Below are positions 8,179 to 14,857 of a DNA stretch of 64,000 nucleotides, piece by piece. Source of the stretch: G965215145 sp965215145 (lineage in GTDB: Bacteria > Bacteroidota > Rhodothermia > Rhodothermales > JANQRZ01); assembly GCA_965215145.1 (NCBI GenBank), contig OZ244038.1, positions 1,240,001 to 1,304,000 of the forward strand. Direction: 5' to 3'. A program made the position numbers and the translations under genes. Position 1 is the stretch's first letter. Every line of letters starts with the position of its first letter. The notes below the pieces were generated by a model. It was not told where the DNA came from and made no database searches. It worked only from the letters and a program-made list of their open reading frames with translations.

Positions 8179-8258
8179 CGTGTTGCGTATCGCGAGTTGC
8201 GTGTCGGGTTCGTCGCGGGGATAGGGTCAGCGGCAGAACACGCAACACGGAACACGCA
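8179..8258. repeat. Inverted heptad array, CGTGTTG type
   Basis: The spacer between the ATP-grasp and QEGLA genes is built of 7-nt units. CGTGTTG, CGTATCG, CGAGTTG and CGTGTCG (8179-8206) face an inverted set, CAGAACA, CGCAACA, CGGAACA and CGCACTA (8234-8261), which runs into the stop codon. The two sides can pair into a long imperfect hairpin. Confidence 0.75.
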
Positions 8259-10178
8259 CTACTCTAAGAGGTCGGTGACGGTGAGGCCGCGCTGGGCGCG
8301 GTCGAGGCGGGCGAGGGCGTCGGGGTCGGAGGCGTAGCGGGGGCGCAGCGGGATCTCGCCGAGGACGCCGCGCTCGCGCAGCGACTCGATGATCGGGAGG
8401 TGGCAGAGGGCGATCTTACCGATGAACAGGGGCCAGTACGCGCCGCCGTCCGCGAGGTGGGCGAGGAGGTCGCGGAGGCCGCGGAGGTAGACGGCGTCCT
8501 TCGTGAGCCCGCCCCCGCGGTGGATCCGCAGCGTCACCCCGAACGCCGCGCGGTCGCTCATCCCCGCGCGTTCTACGAGCAGCCGGTGCGTCTCGGCGAA
8601 CGAGGCCCCGGCGGCGAGCGCGTCGGCGCCGAGGACGCGGGCGGCGAGCGTCCGCATCCGCCCGCGCGTGAGCCCGCCGACGAGCCACTCCGAGAGCACG
8701 GCGAGCCCCTCCTGCAGCGGCTCGTAGCCGGCGAGGCCGTGGCGGAGCTGCCGCAGCGGTTGGGCACACCCGTTGTAGTAGGTCAGCACGTGCGTCCCGA
8801 CCTCGTGGGCGAGGAGCGCGCGGACGCGCCCGGCCGGCACGCTCGCCCCCGAGCCGACGAGGAGCTGCCCGCGAGAGACCATGAGGCTGCCGGGGATGTC
8901 GTCCCGGACCTCGACCGACGAGGCGAACCCGTCGTGTTGTTCGCGGTAATGGTCGAGTTCGGCGTGGGCCTCGGCCGCGAACGCCGTCGCCCCGACGACC
9001 TCGCGGCCCTTCTTCCGGGTGGGCGGCTCGGCGATCCGACCGAGCACGGCGTGGGCGAGTTCGACGAGGTCGGCGTCGGGGCGGCCGTAGAGGCGGAGGC
9101 TGCCCGGTAAAAAGTGGTCGGTGCCGCGGTCGAGGATGGCCTGCACCTCGGCGGCCATCTCGTCGCGCTTCTCGCGGAGGAGCCCGGCCACCGCCGGGTC
9201 CTCGACCTCCTCGACGGGGAGGGCGAAGAGGTCGCGGCGGAGGCGGTCGGGGTCGAAGGTGAGGGGGCGGTAGAGCAGCTCCGGCGTGCAGTCGCACCCG
9301 GCGGCGCGGAAGTCGGCCCACGCCTCGTCCGCGTTGATGGGGGTGACCTGGAGGAGGAAGCCGTATTCCCGCGCGCACGCGGCGAGCCCCCGGTCCACGA
9401 CCTCGGCCGCCGGTTCGAGGTGGCGCCGCCCCATCGGCCGCTCCGGCGCGCCGACAGCCTCGGCAAAGGCGGCTCCAGCCCGCTCGAGCGCGGGGACGAG
9501 CGCGTCGCGGAGGGCGTCCAGCACGCGGGGGTAGAACTCGCCGTCGCGGGGGTTGAGGAAGACGGCGTCCACGGCGAGCCCAAACGGGACGAGGCGGCCG
9601 TCTGCTGGGGCGCCGTCGAGCAGCGGGGGGAGGCCCGGCGGGGCGGGCTCCGCCGCGGCGACGCGCGTCACGTCCGCCGCCTGCTCCGCGATCTCGATCC
9701 CGGTCAGCGCGTCGGCGAGCGCGTCGGCGGCCGGTCGGGCGCGCGGGTCGTCCGGGGCGTGAAGGGTGAAGCCGGGGCGGCGGTCGAAGGGGTCCACCTC
9801 GTCCTCCGTGCTCGGCGTCGTCCAGACCTCGACGACGAGGGCCGCGCCGGCCTGCTCCGCGAGCGCACCGGCGGCGGCGCGGGCCAGCCTGCGGACGCCG
9901 TCCCCATCCCCCGCGTCGTCGGTGGCGAGGAGGTACGCGGGCTGGCTCGTGACGAGCCCGTGCGCGGCCGAGCACGCCGCGCCCTCCTCCACGGCCGGGT
10001 CGCCGTCGGCCGCGTCGGCGCAGCGGTGGACGACGAGGAGCGGGATGGCGTGGTCCACGAACAGCCGCCCCCCCTCGAACTCCAGCCGCAGCGGCTCCTC
10101 CTCCCCGACGACGGCCGCCGCGCGGCGCGCGAGCCGGTCCCAATCGGGCGCAACCGGGGATGGCGGTGAAACGCTCAC
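8259..10178 (-). CDS. QEGLA-motif metalloprotein (DUF1704 / TIGR02421 family)
   Basis: This 639-residue protein carries the family's putative zinc site HEVGTH (HExxxH, about residues 457-462) and the invariant LQEGLA about 30 residues later. The family is often annotated 'flavohemoglobin expression-modulating'. It shares the DUF1704 domain with the eukaryotic tubulin-tyrosine carboxypeptidase MATCAP/KIAA0895L, so metallopeptidase activity is plausible. The start is taken as a GTG at 10178 that overlaps the TGA of the upstream gene (GTGA); the longer open frame has an arginine-rich unlikely N-terminus. It is sandwiched between an N-formylglutamate amidohydrolase and an ATP-grasp ligase. The substrate is unknown. 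Confidence 0.85.
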   Translation of the reverse strand: MSVSPPSPVAPDWDRLARRAAAVVGEEEPLRLEFEGGRLFVDHAIPLLVVHRCADAADGDPAVEEGAACSAAHGLVTSQPAYLLATDDAGDGDGVRRLARAAAGALAEQAGAALVVEVWTTPSTEDEVDPFDRRPGFTLHAPDDPRARPAADALADALTGIEIAEQAADVTRVAAAEPAPPGLPPLLDGAPADGRLVPFGLAVDAVFLNPRDGEFYPRVLDALRDALVPALERAGAAFAEAVGAPERPMGRRHLEPAAEVVDRGLAACAREYGFLLQVTPINADEAWADFRAAGCDCTPELLYRPLTFDPDRLRRDLFALPVEEVEDPAVAGLLREKRDEMAAEVQAILDRGTDHFLPGSLRLYGRPDADLVELAHAVLGRIAEPPTRKKGREVVGATAFAAEAHAELDHYREQHDGFASSVEVRDDIPGSLMVSRGQLLVGSGASVPAGRVRALLAHEVGTHVLTYYNGCAQPLRQLRHGLAGYEPLQEGLAVLSEWLVGGLTRGRMRTLAARVLGADALAAGASFAETHRLLVERAGMSDRAAFGVTLRIHRGGGLTKDAVYLRGLRDLLAHLADGGAYWPLFIGKIALCHLPIIESLRERGVLGEIPLRPRYASDPDALARLDRAQRGLTVTDLLE

Positions 10179-10975
10179 GAGGCCCCCGTCGCGGCGGCGT
10201 GGGCGGCGAGCGCGCCGGGGACGGTACGGGCGAGCGCGTCGCGGAGCTTCTGCAGGCGAGCCCGGTCGGGCTCGCCGGTCCACTCGTCCATGAACGTCTT
10301 CTTGAACTCGACCGCGATCACGCAGGCGTCCGAGCCGAACCGGCCGTGGGCCCAGCGCGAGAAGTGCCCGCCCTGGAATTTGACGTTCTCCCGCACGTCC
10401 ATTTCCCCGAGCCCGGCGGCCTCGGCGCCCGCACGGAGGTCGGCCATGAACCCGTCCACGAGGTCGCCCCAGCGCCTGCGGTCCAGCGAGCCCGTGCCGA
10501 CGTTGACCTCCGGGTTCTCCTCCGGGTCGGCGGCGGGGCCGTCGGGGCCATCGCGGCGGTGGTTATACGAGTGGAGGTCGTAGACGACGACGGCGCCGTG
10601 CTCGCGGACCTTCTCGGCCAGCAGCGCCTCGGCCGCCTCGTAGAACGCCTCGTAGATCCCCATCGAGCGCTCGGCCACGGCTTCGGGCAGCGCGTCCTTC
10701 CAGACCGTCAGCCCCCAGGCGTCGTCGGGCGTCCGGTAGACGGCGCCCTCCGGGGGGCGGTTGAGGTCCACCTCGAACCGCGAGCGCCGGCCGACGAGCC
10801 GCGCCGGGGCCACCTCGGCGAGCCAAGCCGTGAAGGGGTCCTCCTCGCGCAGCCTTCCGGCGTCATCCAGCGCGAACCGGGCGGCCGTATCGGCGTCGGC
10901 GTCGTGGCCGTCGTGGAGGGCGGCGGCCACGAGGGGGCCGGGGCCGGGGACGACGGTGAAGGGGGGGGAGGGCAC
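10175..10975 (-). CDS. N-formylglutamate amidohydrolase family protein
   Basis: This 266-residue protein shows DLNRPPEGAVYR, VVVYDLHSYNHRR and a conserved late VIAVEFKKTFMDE segment, all typical of the HutG/N-formylglutamate amidohydrolase fold, a zinc-dependent amidase related to carboxypeptidases. No histidine-degradation genes are nearby. Instead it is translationally coupled (4-bp overlap) to the QEGLA gene, suggesting a role in trimming or deblocking a small amide or peptide rather than in histidine catabolism. That role is inference. Confidence 0.83.
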   Translation of the reverse strand: MPSPPFTVVPGPGPLVAAALHDGHDADADTAARFALDDAGRLREEDPFTAWLAEVAPARLVGRRSRFEVDLNRPPEGAVYRTPDDAWGLTVWKDALPEAVAERSMGIYEAFYEAAEALLAEKVREHGAVVVYDLHSYNHRRDGPDGPAADPEENPEVNVGTGSLDRRRWGDLVDGFMADLRAGAEAAGLGEMDVRENVKFQGGHFSRWAHGRFGSDACVIAVEFKKTFMDEWTGEPDRARLQKLRDALARTVPGALAAHAAATGAS

Positions 10976-11026
10976 GGGGAGAGGCTGCGGGGGAGGGGAA
11001 GGGAGCGTGGAGTACGGCGCGGAGGC

Positions 11027-11299
11027 TCAGGCGGCCGATGCGAGGGCGGCGGGCTCGACCCGGACGGGTTCGAAGCCGAGGCGGCGCGCCAGCGCGAGCA
11101 CGGGGGCGACGGCGGCGTCGAGGGACTCCCCGCGGAGGGTGCCCCCGAACGTCGGTACACCCGCGATCGTGCCCGGCGTCACATCGCCCTCGAACGCCTC
11201 GAAGACCGGCCCCTCGACGGCGTCAAGGAAGGCCGTGCCGTCGAACGTCTCGGGTGGGGCGTCGGCGGCAAGGATCACGTCGAACTCGTAGGTCTTCAT
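11027..11299 (-). CDS. Small acidic protein, second gene of a two-gene module
   Basis: This 90-residue protein opens MKTYEFDVILA and ends LARRLGFEPVRVEP, with DVTPGTIAGVP and SLDAAV in the middle. I recall a widespread family of small proteins with this layout lying beside a small basic partner, and the partner is recognisable here immediately upstream. The ATG overlaps the partner's stop (ATGA). The pair may be a toxin-antitoxin-like module, but I know of no proven function. It is 51 bp upstream of the amidohydrolase gene and may be co-transcribed with it. Confidence 0.6.
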   Translation of the reverse strand: MKTYEFDVILAADAPPETFDGTAFLDAVEGPVFEAFEGDVTPGTIAGVPTFGGTLRGESLDAAVAPVLALARRLGFEPVRVEPAALASAA

Positions 11300-11537
11300 C
11301 GGCGGAGGGGGTTGGGGCCGGGGCAGCGACGGGTCATGCGGCGGAGGAACCGCGCGTGCTCCTCAGGGCTCTTCGGCGTGCTCCACACGCTGCGCTGGCA
11401 CTCCCGGTGCTCGTGGGGGCAGCGGATGCGTGCCCAGCAGTGAGCGCGGGGCGCGCACCGCTCGACCGTCCACCCCGCGTCGATGCGGCTTCTACGGCGG
11501 CCCGGATCGCCTTGTTCTTGTGCCGAGGGAGGGGCAT
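11296..11537 (-). pseudogene. Small basic Cys/His protein gene with single frameshift
   Basis: Translation starts at 11537 as MPLPRHKNKAIRAAVEAA and then loses frame at about 11483-11486. In the neighbouring frame the expected remainder follows: DAGWTVERCAPRAHCW, then RCPHEHRECQRSVWSTPKSPEEHARFLRRMTRRCP, to a stop at 11296 that overlaps the next gene. Restoring one base gives one continuous, family-like protein of about 80 residues with several Cys and His that may bind zinc. The frameshift is either a real inactivation or an assembly error. The partner gene downstream is intact. Confidence 0.65.
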
Positions 11538-11622
11538 GAACCGTGAGGATACGGGTGCCAGGTCCAACGGGGGCGCCGGGTTCGCCGCGCCGTAGCTTCG
11601 GCTCTCCGCCCGCGAAGCTGTC

Positions 11623-12210
11623 ATGGACTTCCCCCTCACGCTCACCTTCAAGCTCTTCGCCATCAACCCGCAGGTCGCCGTCACCGATGCGGATGGGCGG
11701 CTCTTCCTCTACGTCCGGCAGAAGGTGTTCAAGCTGCGGGAGCGCGTCACCGTCTTCGCCGACCGCGAGCGGACGCTGCCCGTCTACGAGATCGCCGCCG
11801 ACCGGGTGATCGACTTCCGCGCGACGTACGAGTTCGACGACGCCGAGGGCCGACGGCTCGGGGCCATGCGGGGCGAGGGGGTCCGCTCGATCTGGCGCGC
11901 CCGCTACACCGTCCTCGATGAGCAAGACGAGGAGGAGTTCCACATCCGCGAGGAGAACCCGTGGGTGAAGGTCCTCGACGGCTTCCTCTCGGAGGTCCCC
12001 GTCGTCGGCGGCTTCGCGGGGTACTTCCTCCACCCGACGTTCGCCGTCGAGCGGCCGGACGGGACGGCGGCGTTCCGGCTGCGGAAGCAGGCGTCGTTCC
12101 TGGAGCGGCGGTTCGAGCTCGCGCGGCTGGCGCCGGTGGAGCCGGCGGAGGCGGAGCGCGCGCTGCTGGGCCTCCTGATGATGGTGCTCCTGGAGCGCCG
12201 CCGCGGCTGA
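11623..12210 (+). CDS. LURP-one / Tubby-C-like domain protein
   Basis: This 195-residue protein has no signal peptide. The pattern FPLTLTFKLFAINPQVAVTDADGRLFLYVRQKVFKLRERVTVFAD, RATYEFDD…LGAMRGEGVRSIWRARYTVLD, and a C-terminal hydrophobic helix (LLGLLMMVLLE) match the LURP-one-related/scramblase-like beta-barrel family. Its bacterial function is unknown. It is likely cytosolic or membrane-associated. It is divergent from the 11537 module and 51 bp upstream of the mannosyltransferase gene, perhaps in one transcript. Confidence 0.65.
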   Translation: MDFPLTLTFKLFAINPQVAVTDADGRLFLYVRQKVFKLRERVTVFADRERTLPVYEIAADRVIDFRATYEFDDAEGRRLGAMRGEGVRSIWRARYTVLDEQDEEEFHIREENPWVKVLDGFLSEVPVVGGFAGYFLHPTFAVERPDGTAAFRLRKQASFLERRFELARLAPVEPAEAERALLGLLMMVLLERRRG

Positions 12211-12261
12211 CCCCTTCGCCGGAGGCGCCGTAGCTTTCCGGCCTCCCCCTCCTGCTGCCGC

Positions 12262-13044
12262 GTGCCCGACTCGTCACCGTCCGCCCCCTCCCCGATGCCG
12301 CCCACCAGCGGGCCGGAGGGGGCGCCGCGCACGCTCGTCGTCATCCCGACCTACAACGAGGCCACCAACGTCGGCCCCGTGCTCCGGCGCGTGCTCGCGC
12401 AGCCCGGCGGCCTCCACGTCCTCGTCGTCGACGACGGCTCGCCCGACGGCACGGCCGACCGCGTCCGCGAGGTCCAGGCCGAGGACCCCGAGCGCGTGCG
12501 GCTCGCCGAGCGCGCCGGCAAGCTCGGGCTCGGGACGGCCTACGTCCACGGCTTCCGCTACGCGCTCGCCCACGGCTACGACCTCGTCTGCGAGATGGAC
12601 GCCGACTTCTCCCACAACCCCGACGACCTCCCGCTCCTCGTCGAGGCCGTCCGCAAGGGCGCCGACGTCGCCGTCGGGAGCCGGTACGTCGAGGGCGTCC
12701 GCGTGCTGAACTGGCCGCTCTCGCGGCTCATGCTCTCCTACGGCGCCGGCATCTACACCCGCGCCATCACGCGGCTCCCCGTGCAGGACGTGACGGCGGG
12801 GTTCAAGTGCTTCCACCGCCGCGCCCTCGAAGGGCTCGGCCTCGACCGCGTCTCGTCGAACGGGTACGCCTTCCAGGTCGAGGTCACGTACCGCGCGTGG
12901 CAGGCCGGCTTCCGCGTCGTCGAGGTCCCGATCACGTTCACGGAGCGGACGGAGGGGCAGAGCAAGATGAGCAAGGGCATCGTCCGCGAGGCGGCGTGGA
13001 AGGTCTGGGAGCTGCGGCTGCGGGCGATGCTGGGACGGCTCTGA
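12262..13044 (+). CDS. Polyprenol-phosphate mannosyltransferase (GT2, DPM1-like)
   Basis: This family-2 glycosyltransferase transfers mannose from GDP-mannose to polyprenyl phosphate. VVIPTYNEATNVGPVLRRVL, VVDDGSPDGTADRV, CEMDADFSHNPDDLP (DxD-like metal site) and VGSRYVEG, DVTAGFKCF and PITFTERTEGQSKM are the hallmark motifs. It has 260 residues from a GTG at 12262. An ATG at 12295 would give a shorter N-terminus that begins nearer the conserved domain, so the start is uncertain. It lacks the C-terminal membrane domain of longer homologues. A 14-copy minisatellite starts directly after the stop. Confidence 0.87.
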   Translation: MPDSSPSAPSPMPPTSGPEGAPRTLVVIPTYNEATNVGPVLRRVLAQPGGLHVLVVDDGSPDGTADRVREVQAEDPERVRLAERAGKLGLGTAYVHGFRYALAHGYDLVCEMDADFSHNPDDLPLLVEAVRKGADVAVGSRYVEGVRVLNWPLSRLMLSYGAGIYTRAITRLPVQDVTAGFKCFHRRALEGLGLDRVSSNGYAFQVEVTYRAWQAGFRVVEVPITFTERTEGQSKMSKGIVREAAWKVWELRLRAMLGRL

Positions 13045-13170
13045 GGGGATGGAGGGGATGGAGGGGATGGAGGGGATGGAGGGGATGGAGGGGATGGAGG
13101 GGATGGAGGGGATGGAGGGGATGGAGGGGATGGAGGGGATGGAGGGGATGGAGGGGATGGAGGGGATGGA
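13045..13170 (+). repeat. Minisatellite, 14 perfect copies of GGGGATGGA
   Basis: Fourteen uninterrupted 9-bp units begin on the base after the mannosyltransferase stop. The plus strand is all purine except the T's and has many G-runs, so G-quadruplex or triplex structures are possible. Perfect identity implies recent expansion or active slippage. With the next repeat it fills most of the 339-bp gap before icd. Confidence 0.97.
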
Positions 13171-13213
13171 AAAGGTGAAGCGGACAAATTAGCAGTGGCG
13201 GTGGACCCCGCCG

Positions 13214-13241
13214 GACAGAGAACTGAAGACAGAGAACTGGA
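13214..13241 (+). repeat. Heptad repeat GACAGAG-AACTGAA, two rounds
   Basis: The 14-bp unit GACAGAGAACTGAA occurs twice in tandem (second copy ends GGA), again with a 7-nt phase as in other intergenic arrays of this window. No gene overlaps it. Confidence 0.6.
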
Positions 13242-13269
13242 GACCGCCTTCCCCGAGGCCCGTACTTTC

Positions 13270-13376
13270 CGCCCCTTCCGCCCCTTCCGCCCCTTCCGCC
13301 CCTTCCGCCCCTTCCGCCCCTTCCGCCCCTTCCGCCCCTTCCGCCCCTTCCGCCCCTTCCGCCCCTTCCGCCCCTG
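13270..13376 (+). repeat. Minisatellite, about 11 copies of CGCCCCTTC upstream of icd
   Basis: Eleven full 9-bp units plus partial ends stop 8 bp before the icd ATG, so they occupy the likely leader or promoter-proximal region. The plus strand is pyrimidine-rich. In frame it would read (Phe-Arg-Pro)n as an N-terminal extension of icd, but that extension is not expected in the protein. Copy-number change here could tune icd expression. Confidence 0.95.
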
Positions 13377-13383
13377 CCAACCC

Positions 13384-14637
13384 ATGCCCTCCTTCACCCA
13401 CCTCACCCCGCCGGCCGACGGCGCGCGCATCGAGATGCGCGGCGGCGCGCTCCACGTCCCCGGCCGCCCCGTGATCCCCTTCATCGAGGGCGACGGGATC
13501 GGCCCCGACATCTGGGCCGCGGCGCAGCGCGTGCTCGACGGCGCCGTGGAGGCCGCCTACGGGAGCGACCGGCGGGTCGAGTGGTTCGAGGTGTACGCCG
13601 GCGAGAAGGCCCGCGACACCGTCGGGGAGTGGCTGCCGGAGGACACCCTGAAGGCCATCGAGCACTACCTCGTCGCCATCAAGGGGCCGCTGACGACGCC
13701 CGTCGGCGAGGGCTTCCGGAGCCTCAACGTCGCGCTCCGCCAGCGGCTCGACCTCTTCGCCTGCGTCCGCCCCGTCCGCTACTTCGAGGGCGTCCCGAGC
13801 CCCGTCCGCCAGCCCGAGGACGTGGACATGACCATCTTCCGGGAGAACACCGAGGACATCTACGCCGGGATCGAGTTCGCCGCCGGGAGCGAGGGCGTCC
13901 GGAAGCTCCGGCGGTTCCTGGAGGACGAGCTCGGCGTGGACTCCATCCGGTTCCCGGAGACGAGCGGGCTCGGCGTCAAGCCGATCTCGGAGGAGGGCAC
14001 CAAGCGGCTCGTCCGCGCCGCCATCCGCCACGCGATCACCAGCAGCGCCGACACCGTCACCCTCGTCCACAAGGGCAACATCATGAAGTTCACCGAGGGC
14101 GCCTTCCGGACGTGGGGCTACGAGGTGGCAAAGGAAGAATTCGGCGCGACCGACCTCGACGGCGGCCCGTGGCAGGTCATCGAGACGGACGACGGCCGCA
14201 CGATCACCGTCAACGACGTCATCGCCGACGCCATGCTCCAGCAGGTGCTCACGCGCCCCAAGAGCTACGACGTGATCGCGACGATGAACCTCAACGGGGA
14301 CTACCTCTCCGACGCCCTCGCCGCGCAGGTCGGCGGCATCGGGATCGCGCCGGGCGCCAACATCAACTACGAGACCGGCCTCGCCCTCTTCGAGGCCACC
14401 CACGGCACGGCGCCGAAGTACGCCGGGCAGGACAAGGTGAACCCCTCGTCGGTGATCCTCTCGGGCGAGATGATGCTCCGCTACCTCGGCTGGGCCGAGG
14501 CCGCCGACCGGATCGTCGGCGCGATGGAGAAGACCATCCAGCAGAAGCGCGTCACCTACGACTTCGAGCGGCTCATGGACGGCGCCACGCTGCTGTCGAC
14601 GAGCGCCTTCGGCGACGCGCTGATCGAGAACCTATAG
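13384..14637 (+). CDS. icd: Isocitrate dehydrogenase (NADP-type)
   Basis: This TCA-cycle enzyme converts isocitrate to 2-oxoglutarate. It has 417 residues from the ATG at 13384. IPFIEGDGIGPDIW, the substrate-loop region EGFRSLNVALRQRLDLFACVRPVRYF, TIFRENTEDIYAGIEF, TLVHKGNIMKFTEGAFR, NLNGDYLSDALAAQVGGIGIAPGANIN and FEATHGTAPKYAGQDKVNP are complete family motifs. KYAGQ is the NADP-preferring type of sequence. The open frame continues upstream through the 9-bp repeat, but conservation begins at this Met. Confidence 0.95.
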   Translation: MPSFTHLTPPADGARIEMRGGALHVPGRPVIPFIEGDGIGPDIWAAAQRVLDGAVEAAYGSDRRVEWFEVYAGEKARDTVGEWLPEDTLKAIEHYLVAIKGPLTTPVGEGFRSLNVALRQRLDLFACVRPVRYFEGVPSPVRQPEDVDMTIFRENTEDIYAGIEFAAGSEGVRKLRRFLEDELGVDSIRFPETSGLGVKPISEEGTKRLVRAAIRHAITSSADTVTLVHKGNIMKFTEGAFRTWGYEVAKEEFGATDLDGGPWQVIETDDGRTITVNDVIADAMLQQVLTRPKSYDVIATMNLNGDYLSDALAAQVGGIGIAPGANINYETGLALFEATHGTAPKYAGQDKVNPSSVILSGEMMLRYLGWAEAADRIVGAMEKTIQQKRVTYDFERLMDGATLLSTSAFGDALIENL

Positions 14638-14728
14638 CTCCGCGAAGCGCACCTATAGCTCGGCCCAGCCAACCTGTAGGGGGAGGGGCGGAGGTCGCAG
14701 TGCCCACGCCGAGGCCGGCCGGGACCGC

Positions 14729-14748
14729 GTAGGGGCATAACGCGCTAC
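14729..14748. repeat. GTAGGGG palindrome family, partial copy
   Basis: GTAGGGGCATAACGCG followed by CTAC looks like half of a GTAGGGG…CCCCTAC palindrome with a shortened right arm. It lies in the 220-bp gap between icd and the sugar dehydrogenase, where I see no gene. Confidence 0.45.
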
Positions 14749-14857
14749 GACGTGGAGGCGTAGCGTCGACCCGGAACGGGCTGAGCCTGCGGCGGTAACA
14801 AGAGAGCTGCCGGGTCGGGCGCCCCCCTTCCCAACTCCCCCACCCTCGGTGCTCCCC

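Noticed and set aside
7164..8267. 367-residue plus-strand open frame
   Set aside because: Antisense to the ATP-grasp gene with its intact nucleotide-binding motifs.
13045..13376. Possible CRISPR array
   Set aside because: Units are 9 bp with no spacers; these are simple minisatellites.
12753..13511. Open frame with (Lys-Gly-Arg)n, and the (Phe-Arg-Pro)n extension of icd
   Set aside because: Both are translations of the 9-bp minisatellites; no start signal or flanking domain supports a protein.
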